Below, in pieces: positions 56,247 through 64,000 of a DNA stretch of 64,000 bases (its first letter is position 1; every line of letters starts with the position of its first letter). The notes below the pieces were generated by a model. That model was not told the origin of the DNA. It saw nothing but the letters and a program-made list of their open reading frames with translations, and did no database searches. This DNA comes from Pseudomonas sp. NC02 (GTDB taxonomy: Bacteria > Pseudomonadota > Gammaproteobacteria > Pseudomonadales > Pseudomonadaceae): assembly GCF_002874965.1 (NCBI RefSeq), contig NZ_CP025624.1, forward strand, positions 3,596,001 to 3,660,000, in the 5' to 3' direction. The position numbers and the translations under genes were made by a program.

Positions 56247-56411
56247 TTTGCATCGCGCTCACGCAGGAAGGCGATCGCTCCCAGCGAATCGTTTCAGCAA
56301 TTTTCCGCTGCAGTGCAAAAAAGTATCAGTAAAAGTGCTCCCAAGGATTTGTCAGCACGTCAATTGAAGGCTGTAATCAACGCACACTCTTCCAGCTGTC
56401 GTGGAAGACAC

Positions 56412-56422
56412 AACAACAATAA
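56412..56422 (+). promoter_or_regulatory. Putative Crc/Hfq CA-motif in the mtlE leader
   Basis: AACAACAATAA fits the AANAANAA pattern bound by Hfq and Crc. It lies about 42 bp before the mtlE ATG, in the likely leader RNA. Carbon catabolite control of mannitol genes would be expected. The site is inferred. Confidence 0.45.
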
Positions 56423-56463
56423 CTGTCCTTCTGCAGCCCCTGGGCGCAGAAATGGAGTGCGCG

Positions 56464-57774
56464 ATGAAGTTCACAGCCAAAGCTCTGCTTGCCTGCACCT
56501 GCATGACCCTCAGCGCCGTCAGTCTTGGCGCGCAAACCCTGACCATTGCCACCGTCAACAACAGCGACATGATCCGCATGCAAAAGCTCTCGAAAACCTT
56601 CGAGACCGAGCATCCGGAGATCAAGCTGAACTGGGTGGTACTCGAAGAAAACGTCCTGCGCCAACGCCTCACCACCGACATCGCCACCCAGGGCGGACAG
56701 TTCGACGTGTTGACCATCGGCATGTACGAAGCTGCACTCTGGGGCGCCAAAGGCTGGCTGGAACCGATGAAGGACCTGCCTGCTTCCTACGACCTGGACG
56801 ACGTTTTCCCTTCCGTGCGTGACGGCCTTTCCGTCAAGGGCTCGCTGTACGCGTTGCCGTTCTACGCCGAAAGCTCCATCACCTACTATCGCACCGATCT
56901 GTTCAAGGACGCCGGGCTGACCATGCCCGAGCACCCGACCTGGACCCAGATCGGCGAATTCGCCGCCAAACTCACCAACAAGGACAAAGAGCAGTACGGC
57001 CTGTGCCTGCGCGGCAAGGCCGGTTGGGGCGAGAACATGGCGCTGATCACCACCCTGGCCAACGGCTACGGTGCACGCTGGTTCGATGAGAAGTGGCAAC
57101 CGGAATTCAACGGGCCAGAGTGGAAAGACGCACTGAACTTCTACGTCGACAACATGAAGAAATCCGGCCCGCCGGGCGCTTCCAGCAACGGTTTCAACGA
57201 AAACCTGGCGCTGTTCAACAGCGGCAAGTGCGCGATCTGGGTCGACGCCAGCGTCGCCGGCTCGTTCGTCACCGACAAGACCCAAAGCAAGGTGGCTGAC
57301 CACGTCGGCTTTACCTTTGCCCCGCACGAGAAGACCGACAAAGGTACTTCGTGGCTGTACTCCTGGTCCCTGGGGATTCCAACCAGTTCCAAAGCCAAGG
57401 ACGCTGCCAAGGTGTTCACCACCTGGGCCACTTCCAAGGAATACAGCCAGTTGGTCGCCAAGACCGACGGGATTGCCAACGTACCGCCAGGTACCCGCAA
57501 ATCGACCTACAGCGACGAATACATGAAGGCCGCGCCGTTTGCCAAGGTGACGCTGGAATCGCTGAAAGTCGCCGACCCGAAAGACCCGTCGGCCAAGCCG
57601 GTGCCGTATGTGGGCATCCAGCTGGTGACCATTCCTGAATTCCAGGCGATTGGTACCCAGGTCGGCAAGTTCTTCTCCAGCGCACTGACCGGTGGCTCCA
57701 CTGCCGAAAAAGCCCTGGCGGATGCACAGACCTTCACCGAACGCGAAATGAAGCGGGCCGGTTATCCCAAGTAA
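56464..57774 (+). CDS. mtlE: Mannitol/polyol-binding protein MtlE
   Basis: This 436-residue periplasmic binding protein has a signal peptide (MKFTAKALLACTCMTLSAV, cleavage near LGA) and the extracellular solute-binding family 1 fold, as in TIATVNNSDMIRMQKLSKTF and the sugar-contact stretch YALPFYAESSITYYRTDLFK. It captures mannitol, glucitol or arabitol for MtlFGK. A GGAG site lies before the ATG at 56,464; other ATGs at 56,452 and 56,401 are worse placed. It is the first gene of the operon. A REP-like hairpin follows it, which may keep its message more abundant than that of the membrane genes. Confidence 0.9.
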   Translation: MKFTAKALLACTCMTLSAVSLGAQTLTIATVNNSDMIRMQKLSKTFETEHPEIKLNWVVLEENVLRQRLTTDIATQGGQFDVLTIGMYEAALWGAKGWLEPMKDLPASYDLDDVFPSVRDGLSVKGSLYALPFYAESSITYYRTDLFKDAGLTMPEHPTWTQIGEFAAKLTNKDKEQYGLCLRGKAGWGENMALITTLANGYGARWFDEKWQPEFNGPEWKDALNFYVDNMKKSGPPGASSNGFNENLALFNSGKCAIWVDASVAGSFVTDKTQSKVADHVGFTFAPHEKTDKGTSWLYSWSLGIPTSSKAKDAAKVFTTWATSKEYSQLVAKTDGIANVPPGTRKSTYSDEYMKAAPFAKVTLESLKVADPKDPSAKPVPYVGIQLVTIPEFQAIGTQVGKFFSSALTGGSTAEKALADAQTFTEREMKRAGYPK

Positions 57775-57811
57775 AGCGGTCTCACCACACTGAATGTGGG
57801 AACCCGCTTTA

Positions 57812-57899
57812 TGTAGGAGCCGGGCTTGCCCGCGATGCAGACAACTCGGTCTGTCAGTTTCACCGAGGCGCTCTCATCGCAGGCAAGCCAGCTCCCACA
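57812..57899. repeat. REP-like inverted repeat between mtlE and mtlF
   Basis: The left arm TGTAGGAGCCGGGCTTGCCC and a right arm ending GCAAGCCAGCTCCCACA pair imperfectly. This more diverged copy lies inside the operon. Confidence 0.75.
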
Positions 57900-57952
57900 T
57901 TTGACCGCACTCCGACCCGCATTCCGCATGTACCTGACTGGTCCTGATCACC

Positions 57953-58879
57953 ATGAATACCACCACTGCCCAAGTGCAAACCGCTACGCCGGACAAGCCG
58001 CGTAAAAGCCGCCTGATCAACCCCGGCTGGTTCCTCGTCAGCCCCTCGGTGGCCTTGTTGCTGCTGTGGATGATCGTGCCGCTGGGCATGACCCTGTACT
58101 TCTCGCTGATTCGCTACAACCTGCTCTACCCCGGCGAAAACCAATTCGTGGGGCTGGAGAACTTCACCTACTTCATCACCGACTCGGGCTTCCTGCCCGG
58201 CGCCACCAACACCCTGTTGCTGGTGGGCAGCGTCTTGCTGATCAGCGTGGTGTTTGGCGTATTGATCAGCGCGCTGCTGGAAGCCAGCGAGTTCTTCGGT
58301 CGCGGCCTGGTGCGGGTGTTGCTGATTTCACCGTTCTTCATCATGCCCACCGTCGGTGCGCTGATCTGGAAGAACCTGATTTTCCATCCGGTGTCGGGGA
58401 TCCTCGCCTACGTGTGGAAGCTGTTCGGCGCCCAGCCGGTGGACTGGCTGGCCCATTACCCGTTGCTGTCGATCATTATCATCGTGTCCTGGCAGTGGCT
58501 GCCCTTCGCGATCCTGCTGCTGATGACCGCCATGCAGTCCCTCGACCAGGAACAGAAGGAAGCCGCCCGCCTCGACGGTGCCGGCGCCATCGCGATCTTC
58601 TGGCACCTGACCCTGCCGCACCTGGCACGTCCGATTGCCGTGGTGGTGATGATCGAAACGATCTTCCTGCTCTCGGTGTTCGCCGAAATCTTCACCACCA
58701 CCAACGGTGGCCCCGGCTACGCCTCGACCAACCTCGCCTACCTGATCTACAACCAGGCGCTGGTGCAGTTCGACGTGGGCATGGCCTCGGCCGGCGGCTT
58801 GATTGCCGTGGTCATCGCCAATATCGCGGCGATCATCCTGGTGCGGATGATCGGCAAAAACCTGACTGACAAGCCTTGA
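57953..58879 (+). CDS. mtlF: Polyol ABC permease MtlF
   Basis: This 308-residue, six-helix permease of the MalF type begins with an N-terminal cytoplasmic stretch, then LVSPSVALLLLWMIVPLGMT. The ATPase-contact motif is EAARLDGAGAIAIFWHLTLP near residue 202. It pairs with MtlG to form the membrane channel. A 178-bp gap with a REP-like hairpin separates it from mtlE. Confidence 0.9.
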   Translation: MNTTTAQVQTATPDKPRKSRLINPGWFLVSPSVALLLLWMIVPLGMTLYFSLIRYNLLYPGENQFVGLENFTYFITDSGFLPGATNTLLLVGSVLLISVVFGVLISALLEASEFFGRGLVRVLLISPFFIMPTVGALIWKNLIFHPVSGILAYVWKLFGAQPVDWLAHYPLLSIIIIVSWQWLPFAILLLMTAMQSLDQEQKEAARLDGAGAIAIFWHLTLPHLARPIAVVVMIETIFLLSVFAEIFTTTNGGPGYASTNLAYLIYNQALVQFDVGMASAGGLIAVVIANIAAIILVRMIGKNLTDKP

Positions 58880-58889
58880 GGGCCGCGCC

Positions 58890-59720
58890 ATGACGCTTCA
58901 ACAATCCCGCCGCCTGCAAAGCGTGCTGCTCGGCACCCTGGCCTGGGCCATCGCGATCCTGATTTTCTTCCCGATCTTCTGGATGGTGCTGACCAGCTTC
59001 AAGACCGAAATCGACGCGTTCGCCACGCCGCCGCAGTTCATCTTCACGCCGACGCTGGAGAATTACCTGCACATCAACGAGCGCAGCAACTACTTCAGCT
59101 ACGCCTGGAACTCGGTGCTGATTTCCTTCAGCGCCACCGCCCTGTGCCTGCTGATCTCGGTCCCGGCCGCCTACTCCATGGCGTTCTACGAGACCAAGCG
59201 CACCAAGGGCACGCTGCTGTGGATGCTCTCCACCAAGATGTTGCCGCCGGTGGGCGTACTGATGCCGATCTACCTGCTGGCCAAGAGCTTCGGCCTGCTG
59301 GATACGCGCATTGCGCTGATCATCATCTACACCCTGATCAACCTGCCGATCGTGGTCTGGATGGTTTACACCTACTTCAAGGACATCCCCAAGGACATCC
59401 TCGAAGCCGCCCGCCTGGACGGCGCCACCCTGTGGCAGGAAATGGTCCGGGTGCTGCTGCCGATCGCCAAGGGCGGCCTGGCTTCCACGGTGCTGCTGTC
59501 GCTGATCCTGTGCTGGAACGAGGCGTTCTGGTCGCTGAACCTGACCTCGTCCAACGCCGCGCCGCTCACCGCGTTGATCGCCTCCTACTCCAGCCCCGAA
59601 GGCTTGTTCTGGGCCAAATTATCTGCCGTGTCGACCCTGGCCTGTGCGCCGATCCTGATCTTTGGCTGGATCAGCCAGAAACAGCTGGTCCGCGGTTTGT
59701 CCTTCGGCGCCGTGAAGTAA
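58890..59720 (+). CDS. mtlG: Polyol ABC permease MtlG
   Basis: This 276-residue permease of the MalG type has six helices and the ATPase-contact motif EAARLDGATLWQEMVRVLLP near residue 171. It follows mtlF after 10 bp. With MtlF it forms the channel through which polyols are imported. Confidence 0.9.
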   Translation: MTLQQSRRLQSVLLGTLAWAIAILIFFPIFWMVLTSFKTEIDAFATPPQFIFTPTLENYLHINERSNYFSYAWNSVLISFSATALCLLISVPAAYSMAFYETKRTKGTLLWMLSTKMLPPVGVLMPIYLLAKSFGLLDTRIALIIIYTLINLPIVVWMVYTYFKDIPKDILEAARLDGATLWQEMVRVLLPIAKGGLASTVLLSLILCWNEAFWSLNLTSSNAAPLTALIASYSSPEGLFWAKLSAVSTLACAPILIFGWISQKQLVRGLSFGAVK

Positions 59721-59757
59721 CGGCTCCTTCAAAAATATTTAGAAGCGGAGGCCCATC

Positions 59758-60861
59758 ATGGCCAACCTGAAAATCAAGAATCTGCAAAAAGGCTTCGAAG
59801 GCTTCTCCATCATCAAGGGCATCGACCTTGAAGTGAACGACAAGGAGTTCGTGGTGTTCGTCGGCCCGTCGGGCTGCGGCAAATCCACCCTGCTGCGCTT
59901 GATTGCCGGCCTGGAAGAAGTCACCGAAGGCACCATCGAGCTGGATGGTCGCGACATCACCGAAGTCACCCCGGCCAAGCGCGACCTGGCGATGGTGTTC
60001 CAGACCTACGCCCTGTACCCGCACATGAGCGTGCGCAAGAACATGTCGTTTGCCCTGGACCTGGCCGGCGTCGACAAGAAGATTGTCGAGAGCAAGGTCA
60101 ACGAAGCAGCACGTATCCTGGAGCTGGGCCCTTTGCTTGAGCGCAAGCCAAAGCAGTTGTCCGGCGGCCAGCGCCAGCGTGTCGCCATTGGCCGTGCGAT
60201 TGTGCGTAACCCGAAGATCTTCCTGTTCGACGAACCCCTGTCCAACCTCGATGCCGCCCTGCGGGTGCAGATGCGCCTGGAGCTGTCGCGCCTGCATAAA
60301 GAGCTGCAAGCCACGATGATCTACGTGACCCACGACCAGGTCGAAGCCATGACCCTGGCCGACAAGGTGGTGGTACTGAACAGCGGCCGCGTGGAACAGG
60401 TGGGCTCGCCGCTGGAGCTGTATCACCAGCCGGCCAACCTGTTTGTGGCAGGCTTTTTGGGCACGCCGAAAATGGGTTTCCTCAAGGGCAAGGTCACTCG
60501 CGTTGACCCACAGAGCTGCGAAGTCGAACTGGACGCCGGCGGCCGCATCAGCCTGCCCCTGAGCAGCGCGACCTTGAGCGTCGGCAGCGCCGTGACCCTG
60601 GGCATTCGCCCGGAGCACCTGGAAATCGCCGCGCCGGGGCAAGCCACCCTGACCGTCACCGCCGACGTCGGCGAGCGCCTCGGCAGCGACACCTTCTGCC
60701 ACGTGATTACCGCCAGCAAGGAGCCGTTGACCCTGCGGATCCGTGGCGACATGGCCAGCCAATATGGCGAGACCCTGCAGCTGTACCTGGACCCGACCCA
60801 ATGCCATCTGTTCGACGCTGAGGGTGTTGCCGTGGCCCGCCCACTGCGCGCCGCCGCCTGA
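59758..60861 (+). CDS. mtlK: Polyol ABC transporter ATPase MtlK
   Basis: This 367-residue ATPase of the MalK/UgpC type has Walker A GPSGCGKST (near residue 37), signature LSGGQRQRVAIGRAIVRNPK, Walker B IFLFDEPLSNLD and a C-terminal OB-like regulatory part (residues about 240-367). It powers MtlFG. A GGAG site precedes the ATG. Confidence 0.92.
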   Translation: MANLKIKNLQKGFEGFSIIKGIDLEVNDKEFVVFVGPSGCGKSTLLRLIAGLEEVTEGTIELDGRDITEVTPAKRDLAMVFQTYALYPHMSVRKNMSFALDLAGVDKKIVESKVNEAARILELGPLLERKPKQLSGGQRQRVAIGRAIVRNPKIFLFDEPLSNLDAALRVQMRLELSRLHKELQATMIYVTHDQVEAMTLADKVVVLNSGRVEQVGSPLELYHQPANLFVAGFLGTPKMGFLKGKVTRVDPQSCEVELDAGGRISLPLSSATLSVGSAVTLGIRPEHLEIAAPGQATLTVTADVGERLGSDTFCHVITASKEPLTLRIRGDMASQYGETLQLYLDPTQCHLFDAEGVAVARPLRAAA

Positions 60862-60879
60862 TTTCGCGAGAATTTCCCG

Positions 60880-62361
60880 ATGAAACTGAACAAGCAAAAC
60901 CTCACGCAACTGGCGCCCGAAGTGCAACTGCCGGCCTATGCGATTGCCAATACCAGCCAGGGCATCGCGCACATCGGCGTTGGCGGGTTCCACCGCGCCC
61001 ACCAGGCGTATTACACCGATGCCTTGATGAATACCGGCACAGGCCTGGACTGGAGCATTTGTGGTGTGGGCCTGCGCAGCGAGGACCGCAAGGCGCGGGA
61101 CGACCTGGCCGGCCAGGACTACCTGTTCACCCTGTATGAACTGGGCGACACCGACGACACCGAAGTGCGCGTGATCGGCTCCATCAGCGACATGCTGCTG
61201 GCCGAAGACGGCGCCCAGGCGTTGATCGACAAGCTGGCCAGCCCGCAGATTCGCATCGTCTCGCTGACCATCACCGAAGGCGGCTACTGCATCGACGACA
61301 GCAACGGCGAGTTCATGGCCCACCTGCCGCAGATCCAGCATGACCTGGCCAACCCGGGCTCGCCGAAAACCGTGTTCGGGTTTATCTGCGCGGCGTTGAC
61401 CCAGCGCCGGGCGGCCGGGGTGCCGGCGTTTACCGTGATGTCCTGCGATAACCTGCCCCACAACGGCGCCGTGACCCGCAAGGCGTTGCTGGCCTTCGCC
61501 GCGCTGCATGACGCCGACCTGCACGAGTGGATCAAGGCCAACGTGAGCTTCCCGAATGCGATGGTCGACCGCATCACGCCAATGACCAGTACCGCGCACC
61601 GCCTGCAATTGCATGACGATCACGGCATCGACGACGCCTGGCCGGTGGTCTGCGAGCCGTTTGTGCAATGGGTGCTGGAAGACAAGTTCGTCAACGGCCG
61701 CCCGGCGTGGGAGACGGTGGGCGTGCAGTTCACCGACGACGTGACACCGTATGAAGAGATGAAGATCGGCCTGCTCAACGGCAGCCACCTGGCATTGACG
61801 TACCTGGGCTTCCTGAAGGGCTATCGCTTCGTCCACGAGACCATGAACGACCCGTTGTTCGTGGCCTACATGCGCGCCTACATGGACCTGGACGTCACGC
61901 CCAACCTGGCGCCGGTACCGGGTATCGACCTGACCGAATACAAGCAGACCCTGGTGGACCGCTTTTCCAACCAGGCGATTGCCGACCAGCTGGAGCGCGT
62001 GTGTTCCGATGGGTCGTCGAAGTTTCCCAAGTTCACCGTACCGACCATCAACCGCCTGGTTGCCGATGGTCGCGAGACCGAGCGTGCTGCGCTGGTGGTG
62101 GCGGCCTGGGCGCTGTACTTGAAAGGCGTGGATGAGAATGGGGTGATCTACCGCATTCCAGACCCTCGCGCCGAGTTTTGCCAGGGGCTGGTGACGGAAG
62201 ATGCGTTGATCAGCAAGCGGCTGCTGGGGGTGGAAGAGATTTTTGGTACGGCTATTCCCAACTCGCCCGAGTTTGTGGCAGCGTTTGAGCGGTGTTTCGA
62301 GAGCCTGCAGGATGTGGGTGTGAGCAAAACGCTGGAGCGGCTGCTCGCCAATCTCAACTGA
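60880..62361 (+). CDS. mtlD: Mannitol 2-dehydrogenase MtlD
   Basis: This 493-residue enzyme is exactly the length of the well-studied P. fluorescens mannitol 2-dehydrogenase. It begins its nucleotide-binding part with IGVGGFHRAHQAYYTDAL near residue 30. The catalytic lysine is Lys295 by count, with Asn300 and His303 in KIGLLNGSHLALTY, as known for that enzyme. It oxidises mannitol to fructose (also arabitol to xylulose, glucitol to fructose) with NAD. It follows mtlK after 18 bp. Confidence 0.95.
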   Translation: MKLNKQNLTQLAPEVQLPAYAIANTSQGIAHIGVGGFHRAHQAYYTDALMNTGTGLDWSICGVGLRSEDRKARDDLAGQDYLFTLYELGDTDDTEVRVIGSISDMLLAEDGAQALIDKLASPQIRIVSLTITEGGYCIDDSNGEFMAHLPQIQHDLANPGSPKTVFGFICAALTQRRAAGVPAFTVMSCDNLPHNGAVTRKALLAFAALHDADLHEWIKANVSFPNAMVDRITPMTSTAHRLQLHDDHGIDDAWPVVCEPFVQWVLEDKFVNGRPAWETVGVQFTDDVTPYEEMKIGLLNGSHLALTYLGFLKGYRFVHETMNDPLFVAYMRAYMDLDVTPNLAPVPGIDLTEYKQTLVDRFSNQAIADQLERVCSDGSSKFPKFTVPTINRLVADGRETERAALVVAAWALYLKGVDENGVIYRIPDPRAEFCQGLVTEDALISKRLLGVEEIFGTAIPNSPEFVAAFERCFESLQDVGVSKTLERLLANLN

Positions 62362-62378
62362 CGGAACCGAATCAAAAA

Positions 62379-62467
62379 TGTGGGAGCGGGCTTGCTCGCG
62401 AAAGCGGTGGATCAGTCAATATTTGCATAACTGACACACCCTATTCGCGAGCAAGCCCGCTCCCACA
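62379..62467. repeat. REP-type inverted repeat between mtlD and mtlY
   Basis: A paired REP element starts 17 bp after mtlD and ends 40 bp before mtlY, inside the operon. It may set relative levels of upstream and downstream messages. Confidence 0.9.
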
Positions 62468-62507
62468 CTGACCGAGTTCTCCATAACAATGTGCTGAGCG
62501 ACCCACC

Positions 62508-63989
62508 ATGACCCAGCAAAACCTCTACCTCGGCATCGACTGCGGCACCCAGGGCACCAAGGCCATAGTGCTGGACGCCAGCAGCGGCAAAGTCCTGGGC
62601 CTGGGCGCCGCCAGCCACACGCTGATCAGCGGTGCCAATGGCCGCCGCGAACAGCACACCCAGGAGTGGCTGGACGCGTTTACCGAAGCCACTCACCGCG
62701 CCTTGCAACAGGCCGGGGTTGACGGCCAGGACATACTCGCCATCGGCGTTTCCGGCCAGCAACACGGCCTGGTATTACTGGGTGACCAAGGCCAGGTGCT
62801 GCGCCCCGCCAAGCTGTGGTGCGACACCGAAACCGCGCCGGAAAATGATCGCCTGCTGCAACACCTGGGCGGTGAAAGTGGCTCCCTGGAACGCCTCGGC
62901 GTGGCCATCGCGCCGGGCTACACCGTGTCCAAACTGCTGTGGACCCGCGAGCAACACCCGGAGGTGTTCGCACGCATCGCGCATATCCTGCTGCCCCACG
63001 ACTACCTCAACTACTGGCTCACCGGCCGCGCCTGCGCCGAATACGGCGATGCCTCCGGCACCGGTTATTTCAACGTGCGCACCCGTGAATGGGACCTGGC
63101 ACTGTTGCGCCACATCGATCCCGACGGGCGCCTGGAAGCTGCGCTGCCCGAGTTGATCGAGGCCAACCAGCCAGTGGGCACCATCCTGCCAGCCATCGCC
63201 GAGCGCCTGGGCATCAACCCGAATGCGCGGGTGTCCAGCGGCGGCGGCGACAACATGATGGGCGCCATCGGCACCGGCAATATCGCCCCCGGCGTGATCA
63301 CCATGAGCCTGGGTTCATCCGGTACCGTGTATGCCTTTGCCGATCAGGCCAACGTCAGCCCGCAGGCGTCGGTCGCGACCTTCTGCTCCTCCAGCGGCGG
63401 CTGGCTGCCGTTGATCTGCACCATGAACCTGACCAACGCCACTGGGGTCATCCGCGAGCTGTTCGACCTGGACCTGGCGGCGTTCAACGCGTTGGTGGCC
63501 GAGGCACCGATCGGAGCCGACGGCGTGAGCATGCTGCCGTTCCTCAACGGCGAGCGGGTGCCCGCCCTGCCCCACGCCACCGGCAGCCTGCACGGCCTGA
63601 CGATGACCAATCTGACCCGCGCCAACCTGTGCCGCGCCGTGGTCGAAGGCACTACCTTCGGCTTGCGCTATGGCCTGGACCTGCTGCGCCAGACCGGCTT
63701 GCAGAGCCAGAGCATCCGCCTGATCGGTGGCGGCTCGAAAAGCCCGGTGTGGCGGCAGATGGTCGCGGATATCATGAACACCGAAGTGGTCTGCACCGAA
63801 CAAAGCGAAGCCGCAGCCCTGGGTGCGGCAATCCAGGCCGCGTGGTGCCAGTCCGGTGAAAGCCTGGCGCAGTTGTGCCAGCGCTGCGTGAGCGTCGACG
63901 CAGCCAGCCGCACACTGCCGGATGCCGGCAGCGTCAGCGCCTACCAGCAGGCTTATGAGCGTTATCAACAGCACGTGGCATCCCTTTAA
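62508..63989 (+). CDS. mtlY: Xylulokinase MtlY
   Basis: This 493-residue FGGY-family kinase begins LYLGIDCGTQGTKAIVLD, the first phosphate loop, and shows GVSGQQHGLVLLGDQG near residue 80 and the C-terminal ATP motif LIGGGSKSPVWRQMVADI near residue 405. It phosphorylates xylulose made from arabitol by MtlD. The order mtlD-mtlY matches P. fluorescens mtlEFGKDYZ, so the fructokinase mtlZ should begin just past the window edge. Confidence 0.9.
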   Translation: MTQQNLYLGIDCGTQGTKAIVLDASSGKVLGLGAASHTLISGANGRREQHTQEWLDAFTEATHRALQQAGVDGQDILAIGVSGQQHGLVLLGDQGQVLRPAKLWCDTETAPENDRLLQHLGGESGSLERLGVAIAPGYTVSKLLWTREQHPEVFARIAHILLPHDYLNYWLTGRACAEYGDASGTGYFNVRTREWDLALLRHIDPDGRLEAALPELIEANQPVGTILPAIAERLGINPNARVSSGGGDNMMGAIGTGNIAPGVITMSLGSSGTVYAFADQANVSPQASVATFCSSSGGWLPLICTMNLTNATGVIRELFDLDLAAFNALVAEAPIGADGVSMLPFLNGERVPALPHATGSLHGLTMTNLTRANLCRAVVEGTTFGLRYGLDLLRQTGLQSQSIRLIGGGSKSPVWRQMVADIMNTEVVCTEQSEAAALGAAIQAAWCQSGESLAQLCQRCVSVDAASRTLPDAGSVSAYQQAYERYQQHVASL

Positions 63990-64000
63990 GAGCGAACGAA

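Noticed and set aside
59671..61836. Minus-strand frame of 721 codons opposite mtlK and mtlD
   Set aside because: Shadow of two firmly identified genes; no domain or ribosome site.

Overview
The window is chromosomal DNA from a fluorescent pseudomonad, most likely of the Pseudomonas fluorescens group. GC is high, genes are closely packed, and four multi-gene systems match known Pseudomonas loci gene for gene. Short inverted repeats of the Pseudomonas REP type sit in many intergenic gaps. I see no tRNA, rRNA, CRISPR array, insertion sequence, prophage or toxin system. Gene names rest on motifs and gene order, because no database search was possible.

Region 1 (1-12,833) is an iron-siderophore locus. 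On the minus strand are pchD (salicylate-AMP ligase), pchH and the 5' part of pchI (ABC exporters). On the plus strand are the AraC-type regulator pchR and a coupled transport operon: TonB receptor, PepSY membrane protein, binding protein, FecCD permease, ATPase and MFS protein. This is the pchDHI...-pchR-fetABCDEF layout of the enantio-pyochelin system of P. protegens. The peptide synthetase genes should lie beyond the left edge. The pchD and fetA upstream regions share a 15-bp motif, placed about 45 bp upstream of a Fur-like box in both.

Region 2 (12,834-41,400) is mixed housekeeping and accessory DNA. It holds an orphan beta-rich protein, pssA, a TetR/DUF1348 pair with a perfect operator palindrome, and a PQQ-type sugar dehydrogenase. 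It also holds the Ku-LigD end-joining pair, lpxO, wzz, two MFS transporters, the ABC-F protein YbiT, azoR with a divergent LysR gene, uppP and a chemoreceptor. Near its right end are pnuC with a NadR-like kinase, a Rieske/FAD oxidoreductase and ggt.

Region 3 (40,570-53,800) is a complete nicotinate degradation cluster: nicS, nicB, nicA, nicR and nicX, then divergent nicC, nicD, nicE, nicF and nicT. It takes nicotinate via 6-hydroxynicotinate, 2,5-dihydroxypyridine, N-formylmaleamate, maleamate and maleate to fumarate. Where a porin gene (nicP) might be expected there is an exported nucleoside hydrolase. With pnuC and the riboside kinase a few kb away, this suggests scavenging of pyridine nucleosides. 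Candidate operators for the two regulators are visible.

Region 4 (53,867-64,000) holds an orphan glycosyltransferase and then the mannitol/arabitol/glucitol locus: mtlR, mtlE, mtlF, mtlG, mtlK, mtlD and mtlY. A fructokinase gene would be expected just past the right edge. Most of the window is recognisable biology. The less described parts are the regulatory sites, the nucleoside hydrolase linked to the nic genes, and the REP elements placed inside operons.
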